Shown here: one piece after another, positions 27,087-36,524 of the stretch | Layout: the number at the start of each line of letters is the position of its first letter | How positions within the stretch are numbered: position 1 is the stretch's first letter | NCBI RefSeq assembly: GCF_041538045.1 | Contig: NZ_JBGOSE010000013.1 | Coordinates: 1 to 64,000, forward strand | Source of the DNA: Aliiglaciecola sp041538045 | Lineage (GTDB): Bacteria; Pseudomonadota; Gammaproteobacteria; Enterobacterales; Alteromonadaceae | Direction: 5' to 3' | DNA: 64,000 nucleotides | Program-made: the position numbers and the translations under genes | Notes under the pieces: generated by a model | The model's input: the letters and a program-made list of their open reading frames with translations, nothing else | What the model was told of the DNA's origin: nothing | The model's database searches: none

Positions 27087-27645
27087 CGCTTTAATCATCA
27101 GCTTAGTGTTTAGCGCTGCTGTTAGCGCCGGTGAAAACGACTTTAATTTACCTATCAAAGTTGACTCTAAGTCAAACTTCTTTGATGGCAAAACCAAAAC
27201 TTCAATTTTTAGAAAAGACGTTAAAATTACCCAAGGCTCCCTTGAAATTTTAGCCGATGAGGTTGAAGTCATAGCCGGCTTAGGTGAAGGTAAAGAAGTA
27301 TTTATTGCCCGAGGTAAACCGGCAAAGTATAGCCAAACCCTTGATGACGGAAGTAAGATCAGCGCTGCGGCTAATGAAATAAAATACGAAGTATCCAATC
27401 GAACTTTAACATTAAATGGCTCAGCTGAATTGAATCAGGATAGCAGCCTTGTTAAAGGTGAATCCATCCAATTCAATATGGAATTGGAACAATTAATAGC
27501 TGAAAGCAACAGTAATGCAGAGGGCGGAGTGACCGCTATTTTTCAACCTGAGAGTATCCGTAAACGTCAGGAAGAAGATGCAGAAGAAAAATCGAATGAT
27601 TTAGAACAGCAAGGCACTGACAAGCTGCAGGATGAGCAACCTTAA
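27043..27645 (+). CDS. lptA: LptA, periplasmic LPS transport protein
   Basis: Periplasmic OstA-type beta-jellyroll that polymerises into the bridge carrying LPS to the outer membrane. A signal peptide (ending SAAVSAGE) is followed by VDSKSNFFDGKTKTSIFRKD and VSNRTLTLNGSAEL. The start is uncertain: in-frame ATGs at 27043, 27058 and 27073 all leave a signal peptide and overlap lptC, and none has an ideal ribosome site. The C-terminal ~30 residues are acidic and probably disordered. The stop overlaps lptB by one base. Confidence 0.92.
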   Translation: MNLKIMCKLNMRLVSALIISLVFSAAVSAGENDFNLPIKVDSKSNFFDGKTKTSIFRKDVKITQGSLEILADEVEVIAGLGEGKEVFIARGKPAKYSQTLDDGSKISAAANEIKYEVSNRTLTLNGSAELNQDSSLVKGESIQFNMELEQLIAESNSNAEGGVTAIFQPESIRKRQEEDAEEKSNDLEQQGTDKLQDEQP

Positions 27646-28370
27646 TGGCAACGTTAAAAGCGATTAACCTAGCTAAATCATACAAATCTCGACAAGTAGT
27701 ACGAGATGTTAGTTTAGAAGTGTCTACAGGGCAGATTGTTGGATTGTTAGGCCCCAATGGTGCAGGCAAAACAACGACTTTTTATATGATTGTAGGGCTT
27801 GTTCCTTTAGATAAGGGCGATATTTATATTGACCAAACAGCACTAACTTTACAGCCTATGCACATTCGAGCTAGAAAAGGAATTGGGTATCTTCCTCAAG
27901 AATCGTCTATATTTCGTAAACTAACTGTTTATCAAAATATCATGGCAATTTTACAAACCCGAAAAGAATTGAGCTCAGACCAACGAGAAGAACAAGCAGA
28001 TGCATTGCTTGACGAGTTTAATATAAATCATATCCGTAATAGCCTAGGCATGAGTTTATCTGGAGGAGAACGCAGAAGAGTCGAAATAGCACGGGCCCTG
28101 GCCGCCGCACCCGAATTTATTTTATTAGATGAACCTTTTGCAGGTGTGGATCCAATTTCTGTAAATGATATAAAAAAAATAATTCAACACCTGCGCGATA
28201 GAGGTATTGGAGTATTAATAACTGACCATAATGTACGTGAAACCCTAGACGTGTGTGAAAAAGCGTATATTGTAAGTCATGGTGAATTGATCGCTTCTGG
28301 AACTGCAGAAGAAGTTTTAAATAATCAACAAGTCAGAGATGTATACCTTGGCGAGCAATTCAAGCTATAG
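27645..28370 (+). CDS. lptB: LptB, ATPase of the LPS export transporter
   Basis: ABC ATPase energising LptB2FG extraction of LPS from the inner membrane. Walker A GPNGAGKTT, Q-loop YLPQESSIF, signature LSGGERRR, Walker B FILLDEPFAGVDP and H-loop ITDHNVRET all match LptB. 241 residues, the E. coli length. Confidence 0.97.
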   Translation: MATLKAINLAKSYKSRQVVRDVSLEVSTGQIVGLLGPNGAGKTTTFYMIVGLVPLDKGDIYIDQTALTLQPMHIRARKGIGYLPQESSIFRKLTVYQNIMAILQTRKELSSDQREEQADALLDEFNINHIRNSLGMSLSGGERRRVEIARALAAAPEFILLDEPFAGVDPISVNDIKKIIQHLRDRGIGVLITDHNVRETLDVCEKAYIVSHGELIASGTAEEVLNNQQVRDVYLGEQFKL

Positions 28371-28431
28371 TACAGGTATGTTGTTTTTAACCAAAGCTTT
28401 GTGGCTAAACAAGTAAGAATATAAAAACTAA

Positions 28432-29910
28432 ATGAAACCCTCGTTACAATTAAAATTCAGCCAGCAACTAACAATGACGCCTCAATTGCAACAGGCTATC
28501 CGTCTATTGCAGTTGTCAACGCTGGATTTACAACAGGAAATACAAGAAGCTTTAGAATCCAACCCGCTTTTAGAAGTAGAGGATGGTTCGGACATCCCCA
28601 CAGGAGATTCCGCATTAGCAGATAGTAATGATAAATTTTCGGAAGAAACCGTATCCGCAAGTTCTGACTCAATGGATACAAACGAGGCATTAGAAAAAGC
28701 AGATATTCCGGACGAATTACCCATAGATAGCACTTGGGATGAATATATCAGTGCATCTTCAGCACCCGCATCAATTAGTGGTGGCAGCGGTGGTGATGAT
28801 GATCAAATTTTCCAAGGTGAAACCAGCGAAAATATACAAGATCATTTGTTATGGCAAATGCGCTTAACCCCCTTTTCCGAAGTAGATACCGCTATAGCCA
28901 TTGCCATTATCGACTCAATCGATGAATCTGGATATTTAACCATTAGCACTGAAGAAGTACTCGCTAGTCTCGACCACGAAGAGGTTGAACTTGATGAAGT
29001 TGAATGTGTTCTAAAACGCATTCAAATGTTCGATCCTATAGGTTCTGGTTCTCGAAATCCTCAAGAGTGTTTAATGGTACAAATGAATCAATTTGCCCCA
29101 GGTACACCTTGGCTAAATGAAGCTAAATTATTAATTAGTGAATATGCAGACCTTTTAGGTAGCAAAGATTACCGAACGTTAATGCGCAAAACTCGTTTAA
29201 AAGAAGACGATTTACGCGAAGCAATGCGTTTGTTGCAAACATTAAATCCTCGTCCTGGCAGCGCGCTGATAATTGGTGAATCCGAATACGTGATTCCTGA
29301 TGTTTCTGTAATGAAAAAAAATGGCCGTTGGCAAGTAGAGTTAAACCCCGACAGTTTGCCTAAACTAAATGTTAATCAGCAGTATGCAGCGATGAGCCGC
29401 AATGCTAAAAACACCAGCGACAGTCAGTTCATACGTTCACATATGCAAGAAGCCAAGTGGTTTATTAAAAGCCTCGAAAGCCGAAACGACACATTGCTCA
29501 AAGTAGCCAACTGTATTGTTCAGCAACAAGTCGGATTTTTCGAACATGGTCCGGAAATGATGAAACCAATGGTGTTAAATGATGTCGCAGAAATGGTGGA
29601 TATGCATGAATCAACTATTTCCCGTGTCACTACACAAAAATATATGCATACACCAAGAGGAATTTACGAACTGAAGTACTTTTTCTCCAGCCATGTTGCC
29701 ACAGACTCTGGCGGAGAGTGCTCTTCAACGGCAATTCGCGCACTAATTAAAAAACTTGTCGCTGCAGAGCTTCCAACTAAGCCACTTAGCGATAGTAAGA
29801 TTGCTGATCTACTGGCTGACCAAGGTATACAGGTTGCCCGTAGAACAATAGCAAAATACCGGGAGTCTTTATCGATCCCACCGTCTAACCAACGCAAGAG
29901 CCTGCTGTAG
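28432..29910 (+). CDS. rpoN: RNA polymerase sigma-54 factor
   Basis: Sigma factor that needs AAA+ activators and reads -24/-12 promoters for nitrogen, motility and other genes. Region I is Gln/Leu-rich (residues 1-50, LTMTPQLQQAIRLLQLSTL), region II is acidic, and region III holds the core-binding domain, the helix-turn-helix and the C-terminal RpoN box ARRTIAKYRE. 492 residues. Its place between lptB and hpf is that of E. coli. Confidence 0.97.
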   Translation: MKPSLQLKFSQQLTMTPQLQQAIRLLQLSTLDLQQEIQEALESNPLLEVEDGSDIPTGDSALADSNDKFSEETVSASSDSMDTNEALEKADIPDELPIDSTWDEYISASSAPASISGGSGGDDDQIFQGETSENIQDHLLWQMRLTPFSEVDTAIAIAIIDSIDESGYLTISTEEVLASLDHEEVELDEVECVLKRIQMFDPIGSGSRNPQECLMVQMNQFAPGTPWLNEAKLLISEYADLLGSKDYRTLMRKTRLKEDDLREAMRLLQTLNPRPGSALIIGESEYVIPDVSVMKKNGRWQVELNPDSLPKLNVNQQYAAMSRNAKNTSDSQFIRSHMQEAKWFIKSLESRNDTLLKVANCIVQQQVGFFEHGPEMMKPMVLNDVAEMVDMHESTISRVTTQKYMHTPRGIYELKYFFSSHVATDSGGECSSTAIRALIKKLVAAELPTKPLSDSKIADLLADQGIQVARRTIAKYRESLSIPPSNQRKSLL

Positions 29911-29937
29911 GCTCGTTAACAGAAGGAATACGCTAAT

Positions 29938-30225
29938 ATGCAAATTAACCTTACTGGCCATCATGTAGAAATTACAGATTCATTGCGAGATTATGTAGAC
30001 ACTAAATTTACGAAGTTAGAAAGGCATTTTGATCACATCAACAATGTCCATGTCATTCTCAATGTCGAAAAGCTTAATCAAAAAGCTGAAGCGACAGTTC
30101 ATCTTAGCGGAGGCGAAGTTTTTGCAACCTCAGAACATAACGATATGTACGCAGCCATTGACGGATTAATAGATAAGCTTGATCGACAGGTGATCAAGCA
30201 CAAGGAAAAGATTAAACGTCATTAA
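29938..30225 (+). CDS. hpf: Ribosome hibernation promoting factor, short form
   Basis: A 95-residue HPF/YfiA family protein that binds the 30S subunit and promotes inactive 100S dimers in stationary phase. The family pattern is MQINLTGHHVEIT, then LRDYVDTKF and AEATVHLSGGEVFA. Being ~95 residues it is the short gammaproteobacterial form without the extra dimerisation domain. It lies 27 bases after rpoN. Confidence 0.95.
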   Translation: MQINLTGHHVEITDSLRDYVDTKFTKLERHFDHINNVHVILNVEKLNQKAEATVHLSGGEVFATSEHNDMYAAIDGLIDKLDRQVIKHKEKIKRH

Positions 30226-30243
30226 CATATATTAGATTATTTA

Positions 30244-30690
30244 ATGGAAATTAAAGACATCCTTTCCTCTGACTGCACAAGTTGTGCAGTCCAGGGGACA
30301 AGCAAAAAACGAATCCTTGAAACTATCAGCCTATTAGCGGCAGAAAAGATTGACGGTATTGACCAAACTACGATTTTGAATAGTTTAGTCAGTCGCGAAA
30401 AAATGGGTAGTACAGGAATCGGCAATGGTATTGCGCTGCCCCACGGCAGATTAGCTGGGTTAAAAGACGTAGTCGCAATATTAATTACCAGTGATCCTTC
30501 CATCAATTTTGACGCAGTCGATAATTGTCCTGTAGATATATTTTTCGCTATTTTAGTACCAGAAGATAAAGCCGCCGGACACCTACAAACCTTGGCCACT
30601 ATAGCAACAAAGTTAAGTGACAAAGAGGTTCTTAAACGCATTCGCTGTGCTGAAGATAACGGACAGTTATACGAGGCAATTGTTTCATGA
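30244..30690 (+). CDS. ptsN: Nitrogen PTS EIIA protein
   Basis: EIIA-Ntr, phosphorylated by NPr; regulates potassium transport and other targets in the nitrogen PTS. The phospho-acceptor is His67 in GIGNGIALPHGR, matching the EIIA fructose-family site. 148 residues. It overlaps rapZ by 4 bases. Confidence 0.95.
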   Translation: MEIKDILSSDCTSCAVQGTSKKRILETISLLAAEKIDGIDQTTILNSLVSREKMGSTGIGNGIALPHGRLAGLKDVVAILITSDPSINFDAVDNCPVDIFFAILVPEDKAAGHLQTLATIATKLSDKEVLKRIRCAEDNGQLYEAIVS

Positions 30691-31532
30691 AGCTGATTAT
30701 TATAAGTGGTCGCTCCGGTTCAGGAAAATCAATTGCACTGCGCTCTTTAGAAGATTTAGGCTATTATTGTGTTGATAATATCCCTGTTAACCTTCTGCCT
30801 ACCCTTACTCATACAGTTATGGATGAGTATGACCAAGTTGCGGTAAGTATTGACGTAAGAAACCTTCCCAAAGTATCTGGTGAATTGGTGGAAATCCTCG
30901 ATTACCTGCCTGCAAACTGGGATATGACTATTGTTTATTTAGATGCCAGTGATGACATACTAATTAAGCGTTTCAGCGAAACCCGTCGCTTACACCCGTT
31001 ATCACGTCAAAACAAATCGCTTTCCGATGCCATTCAAGCTGAAGGTCAACTTTTAGCTCCTATAGCAGAACGTGCTGACTTATATTTAGATACTGACAAG
31101 CTTTCGGTTCATCAATTAGCTGAGTTAGTTCGTGAACGCATTCTAGGAAAGAAAAGCTCAAGACTGGTTTTAGTATTTGAATCTTTTGGATTTAAATATG
31201 GCATACCTAAAGATGCCGACTATGTTTTTGATGCGCGATTTTTACCTAACCCTCATTGGGAACCGGACTTAAAACACCTAAGTGGATTAGACTCACCAGT
31301 TGAAATATTTTTAGGTTCACAACCCATAGTGACTAAATTTATTTGGCAAATCCAAAACCTCATATCAACTTGGCTTCCCCACCTAGAAAGAAATAACCGA
31401 AGTTACGTCACAGTTGCAATTGGCTGTACCGGTGGACAACATCGTTCAGTTTATGTTGCTGAGTCATTAGCAAAAACATTCTCAGCCTCTCACCCAGATG
31501 TGCAAATTAGACACCGAGAATTAAACAGATGA
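30687..31532 (+). CDS. rapZ: RNase adapter protein RapZ
   Basis: P-loop protein that in E. coli binds GlmY/GlmZ sRNAs and brings RNase E to GlmZ, tuning glucosamine-6-phosphate synthesis. Walker A is GRSGSGKS at residues 8-15; the C-terminal RNA-binding domain has SFGFKYGIP and VAIGCTGGQHRSV. 281 residues, close to E. coli RapZ (284). Whether GlmY/GlmZ exist here is unknown. It overlaps both neighbours by 4 bases. Confidence 0.96.
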   Translation: MKLIIISGRSGSGKSIALRSLEDLGYYCVDNIPVNLLPTLTHTVMDEYDQVAVSIDVRNLPKVSGELVEILDYLPANWDMTIVYLDASDDILIKRFSETRRLHPLSRQNKSLSDAIQAEGQLLAPIAERADLYLDTDKLSVHQLAELVRERILGKKSSRLVLVFESFGFKYGIPKDADYVFDARFLPNPHWEPDLKHLSGLDSPVEIFLGSQPIVTKFIWQIQNLISTWLPHLERNNRSYVTVAIGCTGGQHRSVYVAESLAKTFSASHPDVQIRHRELNR

Positions 31533-31804
31533 ATCGCTTTGAAAAGCAAATAGTTATAGTTAATAAACTTGGCTTACATGCACGAGCAGCGACGGAATTA
31601 GTTAAAGTTGCCAATCAATTTGATGCTATAGTTACTTTAGTTCAAGGGGAAAAAACGGCATCGGCTAATAGTGTATTGGGTTTAATGATGTTAGAAAGCT
31701 CTCAAGGGAAAGAAGTCAACGTAATAAGCGAGGGAACCGACGCTGAGCAAGCACTTGCAGCTATCGAAAAGCTTATTGTAGAAAAGTTTCACGAGAACGA
31801 ATAG
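31529..31804 (+). CDS. ptsO: Phosphocarrier protein NPr of the nitrogen PTS
   Basis: HPr-like protein that passes phosphate from EI-Ntr to PtsN. The phospho-His is His17 in NKLGLHARAATELV; the Ser-46-like loop is SANSVLGLMML. 91 residues. Last of the tightly coupled ptsN-rapZ-ptsO set. Confidence 0.95.
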   Translation: MNRFEKQIVIVNKLGLHARAATELVKVANQFDAIVTLVQGEKTASANSVLGLMMLESSQGKEVNVISEGTDAEQALAAIEKLIVEKFHENE

Positions 31805-31901
31805 CTCACTTTCATTCAAGTTGAGTAAATAATTGCTGACCTGCCGCTCTTAACCCTCTAAACTATTCATATTAGTAGTTTTTTCATCGAGCTGTATTTT
31901 C

Positions 31902-33260
31902 ATGGCTGAAGCATTAGAGGTTAAACACGCCCAACGTCAACTGAAGGTTATCAATCAAGCCTTGGCCAGTGGCCGCTTTATGCATGTCCGAAAAACCATT
32001 CACGATATGCCTGCATGTGATATCGCCCTACTTCTCGAGTCATCTCCAAGTAAATCAAGAACCGAACTTTGGGAAATGTTAGACGCCGATTTCTATGGCG
32101 ACGTGCTAGAAGAATTGTCGGAAGATGTACGTAACGGCATTATTGGCCAAATGCTTCCCGACAAGGTGGTAGATGCCTTGGAAGATATGGAGATTGATAA
32201 CTTAGCAGAAACCTTAAGTAGTCTGCCGCAATCAGTATCAAAAGACGTACTAAAATCCATGGATGAGCAGGACCGTCAGCGAGCAGAAAAGGCCCTATCT
32301 TACGGCGAAGACACTGCCGGTTTCATCATGAATACCGATACCATCACCCTACGTTCTGACGTCAATATTGATGTTATTTTACGTTATTTAAGACTTAAAG
32401 GTGAAATCCCAGAAAGCACGGACACCTTTTATGTAGTCAGTCGCAATGACACTTTAATAGGCACGGTGCCCGTCACTAAACTCATTACTGCACTGCCCGA
32501 CTCCAGTATCGAAGATATTATGGATGAGGAAGCTGAAGCTATTCCTGTTGATATGCCAGAGACGGATGTAGCCAAATTATTTGAACGCTATAACTGGTTA
32601 TCAGCACCTGTAGTGGATTCAAATCGACAGTTATTAGGACGGATCACCATAGACGATGTGGTAGATATTATTCGTGAAGACGCCGAACACTCGATGATGA
32701 GTATGGCGGGCCTAGATGATGAAGAAGATACCTTTGCACCAGTACTCCAAAGTACCAAACGTCGATCTGTATGGCTCACTGTTAATCTGGTTACAGCACT
32801 ACTTGCTGCGGCGGTAAGTGATCTCTTTGAAGCCACTCTAAGCCAAATGGCAGTGTTAGCTATCTTAAATACCATTGTTCCTAGTATGGGTGGTGTCGCA
32901 GGCAATCAAACCTTAACACTGGTTATACGGGGTATGGCCCTAGGTCATGTTAGTACGGATAACTCTAGATGGTTAATCAGTAAAGAGTTAGCCATCGGCT
33001 TTTTAAATGGTGCTATCTGGGCAATCTTAATTGCTTCTGTCATTGCCATTTGGAAACAAGACTGGATGTTAGGCGGAGTTATTGCTTTTGCAATGATGAT
33101 TAACATGGTTGCTGCTGGGTTAGCTGGGGCAACGTTACCACTGGTGATGAAAAAGTTAAAAATCGACCCAGCTCTAGCTGGCAGTGTGATTTTAACCACA
33201 ATCACTGACGTAGTAGGTATTTTTGCCTTTTTAGGCACCGCTACCTTAATGCTTGTTTAG
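31902..33260 (+). CDS. mgtE: Magnesium transporter MgtE
   Basis: Gated Mg2+ channel of the inner membrane. The N-terminal MgtE_N superhelix (about 1-130) is followed by two CBS domains (about 135-260), a plug helix and five membrane helices with VPSMGGVAGNQTLTLVIRG and PLVMKKLKIDPALAGSVILT, the pore motifs. 452 residues, the family norm. It follows ptsO by about 100 bases, probably from the same or a weak separate promoter. Confidence 0.96.
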   Translation: MAEALEVKHAQRQLKVINQALASGRFMHVRKTIHDMPACDIALLLESSPSKSRTELWEMLDADFYGDVLEELSEDVRNGIIGQMLPDKVVDALEDMEIDNLAETLSSLPQSVSKDVLKSMDEQDRQRAEKALSYGEDTAGFIMNTDTITLRSDVNIDVILRYLRLKGEIPESTDTFYVVSRNDTLIGTVPVTKLITALPDSSIEDIMDEEAEAIPVDMPETDVAKLFERYNWLSAPVVDSNRQLLGRITIDDVVDIIREDAEHSMMSMAGLDDEEDTFAPVLQSTKRRSVWLTVNLVTALLAAAVSDLFEATLSQMAVLAILNTIVPSMGGVAGNQTLTLVIRGMALGHVSTDNSRWLISKELAIGFLNGAIWAILIASVIAIWKQDWMLGGVIAFAMMINMVAAGLAGATLPLVMKKLKIDPALAGSVILTTITDVVGIFAFLGTATLMLV

Positions 33261-34137
33261 TTTAGGATGTAAAACCATTAACTCTCCTGTTCAACTCGTT
33301 TTTTATATAGGTATTGCTTTACTTGCTTTCGCGGGGAATTCAATTCTATGTCGCTTAGCCTTGGCTGACTCAAGTATTGATGCGACGTCTTTCACCCTTA
33401 TCCGGTTAATGTCCGGCGCGGTGATGCTCTGTTTTATTTTGCTATTAAAGGGAAATATAAAACAACTCAAAACCAAAGGCAGCTGGCCTGCTAGCTTGGC
33501 GCTTTTCATCTATGCAGCTGGATTTTCCTACGCTTATATTGAGTTAGACACTGGTGTAGGTGCGTTAATACTATTTGCCTGTGTACAAATTACCATGCTA
33601 ATCATCAGTTGGTATTATGGCGCACGTCTAACCTTAATTGAATCATTGGGTGTGTTGGTTGCATTTGCTGGCTTTATTTATCTTGTATCGCCTGGAGTCG
33701 ACTCACCTTCAATAATGGGGGTCACCTTAATGGCCGGTGCCGGCATAGCTTGGGGATGTTATTCAATTATTGGTAGCCGTTCCACGACCCCTTTAATTGA
33801 CACCAGTTCAAATTTCTTAAGGGCTTCACTTATTTGTTTACTGCTGGCACCTATGTTGTTTATAGATACAATTCAGTTAGAAGTTATGGGCGTTGTGTAC
33901 GCCTTAGCATCAGGTATGCTTACGTCTGGTGTCGGATACGCCATTTGGTATAAAGTACTTCCACACATTCGTTCGAGCGTTGCCGCGGTATTACAGCTCA
34001 GCGTGCCCGCGATAGCGGCGATAGGAGGTTTACTGTTATTAGATGAGCTGCTTACCTTAAAAATGTTAATGTCCAGCGGTGCAATACTGGGGGGGATTGG
34101 TTTGGTTATTTACGGTAAACAACGAGAGGCAAAATAA
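33253..34137 (+). CDS. EamA/DMT family permease
   Basis: A ~285-residue drug/metabolite transporter superfamily protein with about ten helices in two EamA repeats; the second carries the typical VLQLSVPAIAAIGGLLLLDE. The substrate cannot be told. The start is odd: the open frame has no ATG before the first helix. TTG at 33253 overlaps mgtE by 8 bases and has no ribosome site, while ATT at 33280 sits 9 bases after AGGA. No other start fits the helix. Confidence 0.85.
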   Translation: MFSLGCKTINSPVQLVFYIGIALLAFAGNSILCRLALADSSIDATSFTLIRLMSGAVMLCFILLLKGNIKQLKTKGSWPASLALFIYAAGFSYAYIELDTGVGALILFACVQITMLIISWYYGARLTLIESLGVLVAFAGFIYLVSPGVDSPSIMGVTLMAGAGIAWGCYSIIGSRSTTPLIDTSSNFLRASLICLLLAPMLFIDTIQLEVMGVVYALASGMLTSGVGYAIWYKVLPHIRSSVAAVLQLSVPAIAAIGGLLLLDELLTLKMLMSSGAILGGIGLVIYGKQREAK

Positions 34138-34158
34138 TCCCTACTTTACAGCGGGGAA

Positions 34159-34196
34159 TAGATAATTAATCGGTCGGATTAATCATCTATATTTTT
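34159..34196 (+). terminator. Terminator hairpin shared by the DMT gene and arcB
   Basis: TAGATAATTAATC (34159-34171) pairs with GATTAATCATCTA (34177-34189) with one mismatch and a 5-base loop, followed on the plus strand by TATTTTT. It overlaps the last codons of arcB and lies between convergent genes, so it may act on both strands. Confidence 0.65.
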
Positions 34197-36524
34197 CGAG
34201 TTAAGCCAATCATTTAGTTTCGCTGTATCCTGCTTTTCAGCCATTTCTAGTTCTTCTACCCAATCATGGACGTTCTCCCACCAAGTAGGATGATCACCTT
34301 GTTGGATACGATTAGCGATTTTTTGCACTCGAGCTAAGCCCACTGAACCGGCTGCACCTTTAATTTTATGTGCCTGAGAACACACTTCTTCTTTATCATT
34401 TGCACTCAAGTTAATATTCAATATTTCCATGTAGTCAGGCATGTTTTCCTGAAACACACCAACACTAGTGCGCACCATTTCATGGCCAATGGTATCAACC
34501 AGCATTTCGAGTAAATCCAAGTCTAAAATGGACTCTAGTTCACTTGGTTTAGCTTCTTCTACTGAAAACTGCGGGATATCTTTTTGATCTACAAACAAGT
34601 TATTAAATACTTCAATTACCCGACTCTTTTTAATCGGTTTAGCGATAACATCATCCATGCCGTTATTTAAATATTCTTGTCGAGTTTTAATGACGTTAGC
34701 GGTTAGTGCCACTATAGGAGTCTGCTCTACCAGCCCTTCCTCATGTAATACCGAAGCAACATTAAACCCTGTCATATCGGGTAGTTGAATATCTAGCAAT
34801 ATTAAATCGTATTGCGTCTCGCGGGCCATTTTTAGCGCTTCTTGCCCAGTCATAGCCACTTCTACAGTTTGCCCAAGCTTTTCTAGTAATGCCTTAGCGA
34901 CCATCACATTAAGCTCAATATCTTCGACTAGAAGTATCTTCAAACCATGTACTAGAAGTTCTTGTAATTGCAGTGGTTTGTTATTAATTGTAAGGGGCAG
35001 TTCTACGGTAAAACAGGTGCCCTCTCCAACCACACTATTCACCTTGATCTCGCCTTTCATTAAGGTGACCATTTCTTTACATATAGCCAAGCCAATACCG
35101 GTGCCTGTGGCAGATTGATGATCCGGATGATTCACTTGATAATACATGGCGAAGATCTTATCTAATTCGGTCTTAGGAATACCGACACCGGTATCCTTAA
35201 TAGTAAACTTAACGGAGCTGATACCCGGTTTTTCTTCAGTTGCCTCAACGGTTAAATTAACCTTACCTTTTTGAGTGAATTTCACTGCATTGAACAGCAA
35301 ATTCCATAATACCTGACGTAGCCGGGTGCCATCGGCTTCAACTTGAAACGGCAGGGGCTCAATAATTTGGGTTTCAAAACGCAAACCTTTATCCGCCGCG
35401 AGTAGTTGAATAATGCTGCCTAATTCATTAGTAAACTCTTTCAAAGAAACAGTTTTAAGGGACAACTCCAACCTATCACGATCAAGTTTGTCTAGGTCAA
35501 CAATGTCGTTAAAGATATTGCCTAATGTGATACCACTAGCATAAATGGTACTTACCCAAGCATATTGTTCGTCAGATAAATTGGTGTCTCGCAACATCCG
35601 ACTGAGTCCAACAATTCCGTTCAAAGGCGTTCGTAACTCGTGGCTTATAGTTGCAATGAAAGCGGTTTTATCTTTGTTCGCTTTAGTCACCACATTTTCA
35701 GCTTGTTTACGTTCGGTAATATCGCGACCAAAAGCGAGTAGACCCAAACGCGTTCCTTTTTTATCGTAAAAAGGCACCTTTCGCATTTCATAATAACGGC
35801 GGCGACCATCAGCAAATCGCAACCACACTTCTTCGGTAATACTTGCATTGGTCTCTAATACTTCATGGTCACTAGCGACAACTTGTCTAGCAAGATCTTC
35901 ATCATATACTTGATGAGGCGTTAAGCCGATCAGCTCTTCTTCTGTTTTTCCAGTCATTTGCTCTGCAACTCGATTACAGCCGGCAAATTGTCCTTCTTCA
36001 TTACGGTAATAGATTAAATCCGGAGAGGCATCTATTATCGAACGAAGTAATGTTGACAAACGCTTAGCTTGAGATTCTTGTTCAGATTTTTTACTTATCT
36101 CCCGCTCCAGATCGTGAAAAACAATCTCTCGTTCTAATTGTGCATTTTTTCGTTGTTCGATTTCGTAATTAAGTTTTTGTACACTTAACTGCAGTTCATG
36201 ATTGCGCAACACGTCTTCTTCACGCATTAATTCAAGTTGATGGACGGCTTCTGACAAACTATCCCTTGATTGCTCCAATTGTTTTACTAGCTTTATGAAA
36301 ATAATGAGCACCCAGGGCGCACTCAACATGGTCAAAATAATCGCGCTAATAAAATCTTCAATCTCTACTTCACCACTCATAATCATACGAATCACATAGG
36401 AACCACAAATAGTGAAAGCCAAGGTGAGCAAGACAAAAAATATGCTTATTTTGAGTGTACCGAAACGGATTACAAATCGAGCGACGCCGATTGCCCAAGA
36501 TTCAATTGGAGCTTTTGAATGCAT
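34179..36524 (-). CDS. arcB: Tripartite hybrid sensor kinase ArcB
   Basis: Sensor of respiratory redox state that phosphorylates ArcA under low oxygen. Domains in order: two membrane helices (about 26-80), a coiled-coil linker, PAS (about 155-275), HisKA with His295 (ISHELRTPLNG), HATPase with TGVGIP and GTGIGLA, receiver with Asp578 (LLDIQLPDMTG) and Hpt with His719 (AHKIKGAAGS). These match E. coli ArcB His292, Asp576 and His717 nearly residue for residue, and the 781-residue length fits (778). Of the two PAS cysteines used for redox control in E. coli, Cys180 aligns with Cys183 (AGCNR), but Cys241 aligns with Tyr (GRRRYYEMRKV). The gltBD neighbourhood is shared with E. coli. Confidence 0.96.
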   Translation of the reverse strand: MHSKAPIESWAIGVARFVIRFGTLKISIFFVLLTLAFTICGSYVIRMIMSGEVEIEDFISAIILTMLSAPWVLIIFIKLVKQLEQSRDSLSEAVHQLELMREEDVLRNHELQLSVQKLNYEIEQRKNAQLEREIVFHDLEREISKKSEQESQAKRLSTLLRSIIDASPDLIYYRNEEGQFAGCNRVAEQMTGKTEEELIGLTPHQVYDEDLARQVVASDHEVLETNASITEEVWLRFADGRRRYYEMRKVPFYDKKGTRLGLLAFGRDITERKQAENVVTKANKDKTAFIATISHELRTPLNGIVGLSRMLRDTNLSDEQYAWVSTIYASGITLGNIFNDIVDLDKLDRDRLELSLKTVSLKEFTNELGSIIQLLAADKGLRFETQIIEPLPFQVEADGTRLRQVLWNLLFNAVKFTQKGKVNLTVEATEEKPGISSVKFTIKDTGVGIPKTELDKIFAMYYQVNHPDHQSATGTGIGLAICKEMVTLMKGEIKVNSVVGEGTCFTVELPLTINNKPLQLQELLVHGLKILLVEDIELNVMVAKALLEKLGQTVEVAMTGQEALKMARETQYDLILLDIQLPDMTGFNVASVLHEEGLVEQTPIVALTANVIKTRQEYLNNGMDDVIAKPIKKSRVIEVFNNLFVDQKDIPQFSVEEAKPSELESILDLDLLEMLVDTIGHEMVRTSVGVFQENMPDYMEILNINLSANDKEEVCSQAHKIKGAAGSVGLARVQKIANRIQQGDHPTWWENVHDWVEELEMAEKQDTAKLNDWLNSKNIDD

